Shown: positions 1 through 5,861 of the stretch, in pieces
Layout of the letters: each line of letters opens with the position of its first letter
Position numbering within the stretch: the stretch's first letter is position 1
Assembly (NCBI GenBank): GCA_003557605.1
Contig: PWNW01000272.1
Location: 1-7,839, forward strand
Length of the DNA: 7,839 bases
From: Spirochaetaceae bacterium
GTDB lineage: Bacteria > Spirochaetota > Spirochaetia > PWKH01
Reading direction: 5' to 3'
Program-made: the position numbers and the translations under genes
Notes under the pieces: model-generated
What the model was told of the DNA's origin: nothing
The model's database searches: none
The model's input: the letters and a program-made list of their open reading frames with translations, nothing else

Positions 1-1890
1 ATTCACTGCCCTGAGCCGGTTGTACCGGCGAATATCATCAATTTTCTGTGCATCCCATGAGGAACAATGATAGTTCAGGTTCAGGCTTCTCAGGCGGATG
101 CATGAAAGATGCTTGATGTCCGAAAGCTTTTGCAGGTACTCCATGGTCTGCTTCCAGCAGGAGGTGACATCCTCCTTGGCGGCCAGCACCGCATCGGTAA
201 TCTCCCTCCGTGCAGCGATGTATGATACCACCTCATGGACAGATCCGGCATCACATACGTCGATCTCAACACGGGTCTTGTGTATTCTCTGCAGTGCCGG
301 TATGGAGGTGTCCGCCGGGCTCTGCAGGACCCGCTGGTCTGCCATGATCATCTTCTGCACCTCCAGCAGATCGGTCATATTGACCTCCCAGCTCCTCCCC
401 TCCTCCATGGAGAAATGTCCCAGAAACAGACCCGGATCTCCCGCCTCAGCCATGAATCGGGTGCTGATGGTGCCGTCTTTGAGTTCCCGGGCATCCTTCA
501 GAACAAAGGAGGGAACAAATTCCTTGAAGTAGGCATCCGTATAGGGGGTACGCATCCACAGATACGACGGATCTTCTGCATCAGGCTCAATAGCCCATCC
601 GCTGGTGTTCCAGTCAATCTTCCCCACAGGGGTTGCGGTGCAGAGAATCGGCATGGCACGGTCTGAGAGGTTGGCCCTGAGGTACGCTGCTGCCCGATGA
701 CCCTCTGACAGGGGTGTCCAGTACACCTTGTTTCCCTGGATCGGACTGCAGGGAATATAGACATAATGTATTTCCGAACCTGCGGCACGAAGCTCCCGAT
801 ACAGCTGGGTGAGCTCAGCGCCGCTGTCGTTGCAGCCCTTGAGAAAGGGGGTCTGGGTATAGACCCCGATCCCGGCTTTCACCAGCCTGCTGATAATCTC
901 AAGGCTATGGATGGATATCTCATCGGGATGGATGAAATGGGTAGCAATCTCTATGCGCTTGTTGCGCCTCTGCAGTTCCCGGTTCTTCTGTGTCAGGTAT
1001 TTCATCCAGAAGGAGTCATCAGAGAAAAACAGGTGGGGATAATAAGAAATACATCGGGAGGCGATCCGGATGGTCTGGACATGGTCGATTTCAGAGAGCC
1101 CCTCAACTGCGCAGGTCAGGGTTGCCCGGTTGAGCAGAGGCTCCCCCCCGGTAAGCACAATCTCCTTGATCCGCGGTGACTGTTCAATATGCTTCAGCGC
1201 CTGCTTCACGTCCTCCACTGTCGGAGCATCCTGGTTCCTGCAGTCCTTATGCTTCCTGAAGCAGAACCTGCAGTACACCGGACAGCTCATATGAAGCACA
1301 AAGATCGGACGGTTTTGGTACATCTGCTCCAGCACTCCCCGATGGAACTGTCCGACCCAGGTGTTCTTCAGCCCCGTCGGGTCAAGCTCCTCAATAAAGG
1401 GCATGAACTGATACCCCACATCCCGTGATATCCTGGACTGTCTGATCACATGCATGGAAAGGCGCACCGGATAGGTATCAAGGACCCGCTGAAGGTCCTC
1501 ACGATCAGCGGCGGGCACCTTCACATGTGCCGCAGCCTCGTACTGCTCCACCTGCTCTATGGATACCAGACGGCTGCCGGGAAGCAGCACCTCAAGGATC
1601 GGCAGCAGGGCCCGTTTCGGTACCTCAACACCCCCTGCATATACCGGTGAGGCATTGAGATGGTTCATTGTCTCAAGCTGTGAAGTCACGCTTTTCCAGA
1701 ACTCCTGCTCACCGCATGATACCTGCTCCATAAGGTGCTCATAGCGCTTTGATTCGCCCAGAAGAGCAGCAAACTCCTCCCCCAGGTATGATGCTTCCCC
1801 ATAGGTCTCAAGAAAATCAGCCCATGGTCTCCTCAGATCATCAACATGCACCTGCACCTCGGTTTCCCCGGTAAAGAACTTCAGCTCCAT
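1..1890 (-). CDS. KamA-family radical SAM / PLP aminomutase-like protein, long form, 3' end outside window
   Basis: Reading the minus strand from the ATG at 1890 gives an open frame of 630 codons to the window edge, so the C-terminus is missing. A CxxxCxxC cluster (C203, C207, C210) would bind a 4Fe-4S cluster and SAM. TGGEPLL (247-253), THFIHP (317-322) and TQT...KGCND (345-355) match the order seen in lysine 2,3-aminomutase (about 416 residues). By eye, R194 and Q346 match PLP-phosphate contacts, K424 the PLP lysine, and R212 the arginine that binds the substrate carboxylate. The two aspartates that hold the lysine side-chain amine appear replaced by C381 and A419, so lysine is probably not the substrate. 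The PLP-lysine loop is shortened (PVGK in place of a Gly-rich loop). Residues 430-630 are extra, and 551-607 resemble 224-285 of the first barrel but lack the cysteines. A GGGGGAG ribosome binding site lies 4 bases before the ATG. Family certain; substrate unknown. Confidence 0.88.
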   Translation of the reverse strand, partial: MELKFFTGETEVQVHVDDLRRPWADFLETYGEASYLGEEFAALLGESKRYEHLMEQVSCGEQEFWKSVTSQLETMNHLNASPVYAGGVEVPKRALLPILEVLLPGSRLVSIEQVEQYEAAAHVKVPAADREDLQRVLDTYPVRLSMHVIRQSRISRDVGYQFMPFIEELDPTGLKNTWVGQFHRGVLEQMYQNRPIFVLHMSCPVYCRFCFRKHKDCRNQDAPTVEDVKQALKHIEQSPRIKEIVLTGGEPLLNRATLTCAVEGLSEIDHVQTIRIASRCISYYPHLFFSDDSFWMKYLTQKNRELQRRNKRIEIATHFIHPDEISIHSLEIISRLVKAGIGVYTQTPFLKGCNDSGAELTQLYRELRAAGSEIHYVYIPCSPIQGNKVYWTPLSEGHRAAAYLRANLSDRAMPILCTATPVGKIDWNTSGWAIEPDAEDPSYLWMRTPYTDAYFKEFVPSFVLKDARELKDGTISTRFMAEAGDPGLFLGHFSMEEGRSWEVNMTDLLEVQKMIMADQRVLQSPADTSIPALQRIHKTRVEIDVCDAGSVHEVVSYIAARREITDAVLAAKEDVTSCWKQTMEYLQKLSDIKHLSCIRLRSLNLNYHCSSWDAQKIDDIRRYNRLRAVN

Positions 1891-1900
1891 AGGTCTCCCC

Positions 1901-1935
1901 CCGTGGTTTTTGAACACCTTACCGTGAAACCACGG
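1901..1935. repeat. Perfect 9-bp inverted repeat around the leftward -10 box
   Basis: CCGTGGTTT at 1901-1909 is the exact reverse complement of AAACCACGG at 1927-1935, with 17 bases between. One arm lies in the -35/-10 spacer of the predicted leftward promoter. The other lies at the predicted transcription start, next to the ribosome binding site. The right arm can also fold locally, because CCGTG-GTTT-CACGG is a 5-bp hairpin on the minus strand at 1922-1935. The repeat may be a two-half-site operator with centres 26 bases apart, or an RNA element if transcription begins further upstream. The repeat itself is certain; its role is inferred. Confidence 0.55.
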
Positions 1936-1944
1936 ACAGGTCAA
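1916..1944 (-). promoter_or_regulatory. Predicted sigma-70 promoter of the KamA-like gene
   Basis: On the minus strand, TTGACC (1939-1944) and TAAGGT (1916-1921) are separated by exactly 17 bases. The -35 box is strong. The -10 box keeps only the first, second and last consensus positions. The start of transcription would fall near 1909, leaving a leader of about 19 bases that ends in the ribosome binding site. This is prediction from motif and spacing alone. Confidence 0.45.
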
Positions 1945-1982
1945 ACAGAAACAGGAACACGGGCAGATTTTTTTCCTTCCTG

Positions 1983-1991
1983 TGTTATACT
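1983..1991 (+). promoter_or_regulatory. Extended -10 promoter of the CNNM-type gene
   Basis: TGTTATACT reads as an extended -10 element: TG, one base, then TATACT, which matches the consensus at five of six positions. No recognisable -35 box lies 17 bases upstream, as is common for extended -10 promoters. Transcription would start near 1998, leaving a leader of about 18 bases. GGAGG at 2002-2006 then sits 9 bases before the ATG at 2016. An ATG at 2008 is too close to GGAGG and ends after six codons. Confidence 0.5.
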
Positions 1992-2015
1992 TCCGGGTGA
2001 CGGAGGAATGAATCC

Positions 2016-3032
2016 ATGGAAGCACTGACTTGGGCTGCCATTGCAGTCTGCATCACCCAATCCGGTATGCTGTCGGGACTGAATCTGGCGTATTTCAGCG
2101 TCTCGAGGCTCAGGCTTGAGACCTCAGTGAAAAAACGCGACCCCCACGCCCTGCGGGTGCAGAAACTTCGGGAGGATGCAAACTTTCTGCTCTCATCAAT
2201 CCTCTGGGCAAATGTCGGGGTCAACGTCCTGCTGGCCCTGCTGTCCAATTCGGTGATGACCGGCTTGACGGCATTTTTCTTCTCAACCTTCGTGATCACC
2301 TGCATCGGAGAAATCATTCCCCAGGCATATTTCTCCCGCCATGCGCTGAGATTCGGCTCACTGTTCTCTCCAGTGATGAAGTTCTATCAAATTCTGCTCT
2401 TTCCCCTTGCCAAGCCGTCAGCATGGGTGCTTGACCGATGGATAGGAAAGGAGTCGATCATCTATTTTCGTGAGCGGGAAGTCCGGGAGCTTCTGAAAAT
2501 TCATGCCGCTGCCCGGGAGAGCGATATCGGACCGGTGGAGGGGAAAGGGGCGGTCAATTTTCTCGACCTTGACGACATTCCCGTCTCACGGGAAGGGGAA
2601 TTACTGCATCCCGAGAGCATCATCTCCCTGTCATTCTCAGGCGGACGGCCGGTGTTCCCGGAGATTGCCGGGAATGTGGAAGATCCTTTTCTGAAGGAGG
2701 TGCAGAAATCTCAGATGAAATGGGTGATACTTACCGATGAGCAGCAGGTTCCCAGACTGGCCCTGAATGCAGACAAACTGCTGAGAAGCGCTCTGTGGGG
2801 GAAGAAACCCTGCAGGCCGATTGAAAGCTGTCATCGCCCGATCATACTGGAGGATACTTCAGTCCGCCTGGGACCGGTGATCAGCAGGCTGAAGGTCCAT
2901 CCTGAACATCCTGAGGACGATGTCATCGATGACGACATCATCCTGATCTGGGGAACAGAGAAACGCATCATTACCGGTTCCGATGTGCTGGGCAGGCTGC
3001 TTCGGGGCATCGCCAGAAGAGTTGATGCGTAA
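2016..3032 (+). CDS. DUF21/CNNM-type membrane protein with degenerate CBS-like domains
   Basis: This 338-residue protein begins with a DUF21 (CNNM transmembrane) domain. Hydrophobic segments lie near residues 3-28, 57-78, 82-106 and 116-140. Family landmarks are SGLNLAYFSVSRLRL (20-34), LWANVGVNVLLALL (63-76) and GEIIPQ (98-103). An acidic helix (about 152-170) and FLDLDDIPV (182-190) match the linker that normally leads into 'MTPR' and a CBS pair in CorC/HlyC-type proteins. That MTPR motif is absent. The rest only loosely follows CBS pattern, in two units (about 230-270 and 285-335) ending in ITGSDVLGRLLRG. No CorC/HlyC C-terminal domain follows. CNNM relatives are linked to magnesium and other divalent-cation export, and the CBS pair usually binds adenine nucleotide, so nucleotide binding here is doubtful. 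GGAGG 9 bases upstream supports the start. Ion specificity cannot be read from the sequence. Confidence 0.85.
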   Translation: MEALTWAAIAVCITQSGMLSGLNLAYFSVSRLRLETSVKKRDPHALRVQKLREDANFLLSSILWANVGVNVLLALLSNSVMTGLTAFFFSTFVITCIGEIIPQAYFSRHALRFGSLFSPVMKFYQILLFPLAKPSAWVLDRWIGKESIIYFREREVRELLKIHAAARESDIGPVEGKGAVNFLDLDDIPVSREGELLHPESIISLSFSGGRPVFPEIAGNVEDPFLKEVQKSQMKWVILTDEQQVPRLALNADKLLRSALWGKKPCRPIESCHRPIILEDTSVRLGPVISRLKVHPEHPEDDVIDDDIILIWGTEKRIITGSDVLGRLLRGIARRVDA

Positions 3033-3033
3033 T

Positions 3034-3171
3034 CTACAGCAGGTCCCTGTCAAGAAACTGCTTTTCCTGCTCAGACTCCAGAAAGGTCTCCTCTTCAGCC
3101 TCCCCCTGGGAATAGAGCAGCAGCCCCGCAGTGGATGCAGAGGCCAAAACAATCAGGATTACAATCCACAT
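3034..3171 (-). CDS. Small single-pass membrane protein, 45 residues
   Basis: A minus-strand ATG at 3171 opens a 45-codon frame ending in TAG at 3034-3036, one base past the stop of the convergent CNNM-type gene. The protein starts with a hydrophobic segment (MWIVILIVLASASTAGLLLY, residues 1-20), which would be one membrane helix or an uncleaved signal anchor. A charged, mostly acidic tail (24-45) with six Glu and one Lys in residues 24-37 follows, ending FLDRDLL. GGAGGGG stands directly before the start (GGAGG ends 4 bases upstream). A well-spaced promoter lies just beyond it. The combination of ribosome binding site, promoter and membrane helix plus charged tail argues that it is real. I do not recognise a family; it is not CcoS, despite similar size and layout. 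It could be a regulator of, or accessory to, a membrane protein. Confidence 0.6.
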   Translation of the reverse strand: MWIVILIVLASASTAGLLLYSQGEAEEETFLESEQEKQFLDRDLL

Positions 3172-3191
3172 ATCCCCTCCCTGAACCTGCA

Positions 3192-3220
3192 AGTGTACCA
3201 CCCAATCGGCGGCAGATCAA
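3192..3220 (-). promoter_or_regulatory. Predicted promoter of the 45-residue membrane protein gene
   Basis: On the minus strand, TTGATC (3215-3220) and TACACT (3192-3197) are separated by 17 bases. TG lies one base before the -10 box, which makes an extended -10 (TGGTACACT). Transcription would start near 3185, giving a leader of about 14 bases that carries GGAGGGG. Its spacing to the small gene supports both calls. Confidence 0.5.
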
Positions 3221-3254
3221 ATTTTTTCAGATTGTTTTGCTCTTGTAAGAAAGC

Positions 3255-3283
3255 TTGACAATCAATCCGGGGATTTCTATCAT
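3255..3283 (+). promoter_or_regulatory. Near-consensus sigma-70 promoter of the GNAT-M20 operon
   Basis: TTGACA (3255-3260, perfect) is followed after 17 bases by TATCAT (3278-3283, five of six consensus positions). It is the best promoter in the window. Transcription would start near 3290, leaving a leader of about 30 bases. It lies back to back with the leftward promoter of the small membrane protein, the two -35 boxes being 34 bases apart. No operator-like repeat was seen, so strong constitutive expression is likely. Confidence 0.7.
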
Positions 3284-3319
3284 CAAGGGTATGAACAAAC
3301 CGGTTTCTGCGAGGAGCAT

Positions 3320-3829
3320 ATGAGCACAGAACACCGCCAGCCGGAGATCGTCATCCGCTCAATGGAAATTGACGACATTGCCCCGGCGTACCACCTGGGG
3401 GAAAAGCTCTTTACCCTCAGGGCCTTCCCAAATCTCTACCGGATTTGGGATGAATATGAAATTATCGACTTCTACCACGACAGCTCAGAATCCTGCTTCA
3501 GCGCTTTTGCCGAAGGGAATCTCGTTGGATTCCTCCTCGGCACGGTGATCGAGAAGACCAAGAAACGGAAGTACGGGTATCTTGTCTGGACCGGTGTTGA
3601 GCCCGAGTACAGCAGGCTCGGCATTGCAAGCAGGCTCTTTGAGGCCTTCAAGGACCTGTGCATTTCCAAGGACGTGGTGATGATCATCGTTGACACCCAG
3701 GCTGACAACTACCAGGCAATTGACTTCTTTACCGGCAAGGGGTTTGGAGATGCACAGGACCACGTGTACCTCACCCTGGATCTGAGAAAAGAAGCAGCCA
3801 AAGGAGATGCCCATGGGCGTGCAACCTGA
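3320..3829 (+). CDS. GNAT-family N-acetyltransferase
   Basis: This 169-residue cytoplasmic protein spans one GNAT domain (about 10-155) and is RimI-like in size. Its acetyl-CoA loop is VEPEYSRLGIASRL (93-106), of the R/Q-x-x-G-x-A type, followed by a helix. IVDTQADNYQAIDFFTGKGF (123-142) matches the family's motif B pattern in which N130 and A133 precede the final 'FF...GF'. The N-terminal region with several acidic residues (about 43-58) probably shapes the acceptor pocket. GAGGAG lies 3 bases before the ATG. The 3' end overlaps the M20 gene by 17 bases, so the two are translationally coupled. The acceptor is unknown: a protein N-terminus, an amino acid or a polyamine are all possible. It is too short to be a standard AblB beta-lysine acetyltransferase (about 270 residues). 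Confidence 0.88.
   Translation: MSTEHRQPEIVIRSMEIDDIAPAYHLGEKLFTLRAFPNLYRIWDEYEIIDFYHDSSESCFSAFAEGNLVGFLLGTVIEKTKKRKYGYLVWTGVEPEYSRLGIASRLFEAFKDLCISKDVVMIIVDTQADNYQAIDFFTGKGFGDAQDHVYLTLDLRKEAAKGDAHGRAT
3801..3806 (+). promoter_or_regulatory. Ribosome binding site that sets the M20 start
   Basis: AAGGAG at 3801-3806 touches the ATG at 3807, which is too close for initiation, but lies 6 bases before the in-frame ATG at 3813, an ideal spacing. The site lies inside the end of the GNAT gene, consistent with coupled translation. Confidence 0.7.
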
Positions 3830-4898
3830 GCGCCTCAGGAAACTCACCGAGTCGCTGGTCAACATCTACAGCCCCTCGGGCAAGGAGGAGGAGGCAATTG
3901 GGTTTCTCCATGACTACCTCCGCAGTGCAGGGATCCCCTGCACCCTCCAGGATGTTGAACAGGACCGAAAAAACCTTCTGGTGATTCCTGAAGGGGAGAC
4001 CCCGGGAATCTGCTTCAACGGCCATGTGGACACAGTGGCCGCTTCGGATTATGAGAACTACCAGATCTATGAGGAGAACGGCGAGCTCTTCGGGCTGGGC
4101 ACCAGCGACATGAAGGGCGGATGCGCCGCCATGGTTGAGGCATTTCACGCCTTCTGGGAGGAGAACGGCATACTTCCTCCAGCGGTGCTGTCCCTGGTGG
4201 TGGGAGAAGAGGAGACAGGAGACGGAACCTCTGCCTTGCTGGAGGAGCACCAGTTCTCCTGGGCTATCGTGGGGGAGCCGACAAACCTGATTCCCTGTTT
4301 CCAGCATTACGGCTACATCGAAGCAAATATGGTCACCCGGGGGCAGCGGATGCACGCATCCATGGCAACCCAGGAAGTCAATGCAGTCCATGCCATGCTC
4401 AGCAGCCTCCTGAGGCTTACCGACTACCTGGGAAGCGAGAAACCCGACATTATCTTCAATATCAGGGATGTGTTCAGCACCCGTTCAGGGTTTGTAGTGC
4501 CCGACTACTGTGAATCATGGCTGGATCTCCATATTCCTCCCCACTATCCTGCGGGAAACATTATCTATGACGTGGAGGAAGTCATCAGGACCCTGTTTCC
4601 CCAGGCTGATGTGGAGGATGTGCTTACCTTCACCACCTTCAGGTCCGGCTACTCCCTCCCGGAGAAGGGGCCGATAGCTGAAATGCTCCAGCAGGTGTTC
4701 AAGAAGTGCGGTCTTCCATGGCAGACATCCCGGTTTCCCAGCGATTCAGACGCCATCATTTTTTGGGAAAACGGGGTGCGCCCAGTGATCCTTGGTCCCG
4801 GCACCTTGGAGAAGGCCCATCGGGAAGATGAGTCTGTGCCCTCAGGGCAGCTGGAACAAGCCGCTCAGATCTATTCCAGCATCCTCGCCTCATTGTGA
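3813..4898 (+). CDS. M20 family metallohydrolase, ArgE/DapE/LysK-like deacylase
   Basis: The protein has 361 residues from the ATG at 3813 (363 from 3807), typical for M20 deacylases. Numbering is from 3813. NIYSPSG (17-23) resembles the start of LysK/ArgE-type enzymes. Di-metal centre: GHVDT with H71 and D73, the bridging aspartate D99 in TSDMKGG, the EEE stretch 132-134 with the likely catalytic base and a metal ligand, GEPT with E155, and H336 in KAHREDESV. All M20 ligands are present, so it should be active. Residues of about 172-290 form the lid or dimerisation domain, with RGQRMHAS (176-183) carrying the conserved histidine. The family removes acyl groups from amino acids or cleaves short peptides; the acyl substrate cannot be read here. 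Sharing an operon with an acetyltransferase suggests N-acetylated amino compounds. The 3' end overlaps the convergent reductase gene by 9 bases. Confidence 0.88.
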   Translation: MGVQPERLRKLTESLVNIYSPSGKEEEAIGFLHDYLRSAGIPCTLQDVEQDRKNLLVIPEGETPGICFNGHVDTVAASDYENYQIYEENGELFGLGTSDMKGGCAAMVEAFHAFWEENGILPPAVLSLVVGEEETGDGTSALLEEHQFSWAIVGEPTNLIPCFQHYGYIEANMVTRGQRMHASMATQEVNAVHAMLSSLLRLTDYLGSEKPDIIFNIRDVFSTRSGFVVPDYCESWLDLHIPPHYPAGNIIYDVEEVIRTLFPQADVEDVLTFTTFRSGYSLPEKGPIAEMLQQVFKKCGLPWQTSRFPSDSDAIIFWENGVRPVILGPGTLEKAHREDESVPSGQLEQAAQIYSSILASL

Positions 4899-5861
4899 GG
4901 GGGAGTCATACACCATGCGGTGGCGGAAGTAGAAGAAACTCGGTGAATGCATATGAATCGAGAGCATCCGGCTGTGGGGATGATTATCAGCAGTGAATGA
5001 GGGCAAGGTGCTGCCGAATCCCACAGCTTTACCTCCAATAAACAGGCATGAGCAGTTCAGGGCAATCTCATCAAGCAGTCCCCCACGCATGAGCACATGG
5101 GTATAGGTGGGAGACTCCACCAGGGCCCGATCCATGCCGAAATACTTGAGCACCCGAAGCAGGGCATGGGCATCGGTGGTGCTGCCCCTGCCGGTGAGAA
5201 TCACCGGTACGGCTTTCTGGTCATGTGCGTGAAACTCATCAATGATGCGGTCCCGGTGTTCAGCAGCCTCCGATTCATCGGCGAATGGACCAACGGCATA
5301 ACAGGGATGCCTCAAGCCTCTCAGCACCGCATCATATCCGTCAGGGGATGTGTGGATCATATAATTCAGATCAGAGAAAACCGTGTCGCCGTAGGGTATA
5401 TCGGTACCGTCATAGGAACATACCAGCAGCCGGGGGGCTCTCTGCATGCCATGGGCGACACGATGATCCTCCAGGTCCTGATCAAAAAGACAGGCGCTGC
5501 CGTCAGGCTCCTTCTGCAGCGTTCCTGCACCGCAGATAATGACGTCGCAGGCAAACCTAAGCAGGTTGAGCAGCCAGAAATCTGCCTTTGCACCTTCAGG
5601 GTCCAGGCTGTTTGCCTGGGCTACCACCGGGCCTGCAGGGCGGTCGGGAAAGGACACCTTGCCGTCAACTGATGCGACAAAACATGCTGCGGTGTATGCA
5701 CGGTCATCATGGGATTCCGGAAACCTCAGATCTCCGTACACCTTCCGCGCTGATGCAGGCATGTCCACCGAAACCGGATAGGCATCCAGCTCACTGTTTC
5801 GGTAGAGGCTGGTCAATGTCATGGCATCGTAATTCCATTTGTTCTTGGGATAGTTCTTCAC
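4890..5861 (-). CDS. RibD C-terminal / DHFR-like reductase
   Basis: This 323-residue protein starts at a GTG at 5861. It has the RibD C-terminal (dihydrofolate-reductase-like) fold: SVDGKVS (64-70) at the first strand, RFACDVIICGAGTL (102-115) in the family's 'R..aDailvGagT' position, LTGRGS (222-227) at a nucleotide-binding turn, and LVESPTYTHVLMRGGLLDEI (247-266) matching 'EGGptl...LvDEl'. The usual EGG is replaced by VES, which may alter the pocket. There is no cytidine-deaminase-like domain, so it is not a full RibD. An NAD(P)H-dependent reductase acting on a pyrimidine-, pterin- or nitro-type compound is likely, but the substrate is unknown. The first 55 residues are a charged family-atypical extension. 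It is last in the leftward operon, and its 3' end overlaps the M20 gene by 9 bases. Confidence 0.8.
   Translation of the reverse strand: MKNYPKNKWNYDAMTLTSLYRNSELDAYPVSVDMPASARKVYGDLRFPESHDDRAYTAACFVASVDGKVSFPDRPAGPVVAQANSLDPEGAKADFWLLNLLRFACDVIICGAGTLQKEPDGSACLFDQDLEDHRVAHGMQRAPRLLVCSYDGTDIPYGDTVFSDLNYMIHTSPDGYDAVLRGLRHPCYAVGPFADESEAAEHRDRIIDEFHAHDQKAVPVILTGRGSTTDAHALLRVLKYFGMDRALVESPTYTHVLMRGGLLDEIALNCSCLFIGGKAVGFGSTLPSFTADNHPHSRMLSIHMHSPSFFYFRHRMVYDSPSQ

Noticed and set aside
98..1744. Several plus-strand and short minus-strand frames across the left 1.8 kb
   Set aside because: One minus-strand frame of 630 codons with radical SAM and KamA motifs covers the whole region; the others are shadows.
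3033..3180. Terminator after the CNNM-type gene
   Set aside because: Only a 6-bp AGCAGG/CCTGCT pairing with a 22-base loop was found and no following T-run; it lies inside the small coding frame.
3291..3323. 10-codon frame ending in ATGA at the GNAT start (possible leader peptide)
   Set aside because: The predicted transcription start is about one base before its ATG, so no ribosome binding site could be transcribed; the overlap is probably chance.
3771..4391. 206-residue minus-strand frame opposite the GNAT/M20 junction
   Set aside because: The plus strand encodes the M20 metal ligands here; the antisense frame shows no coherent domain.
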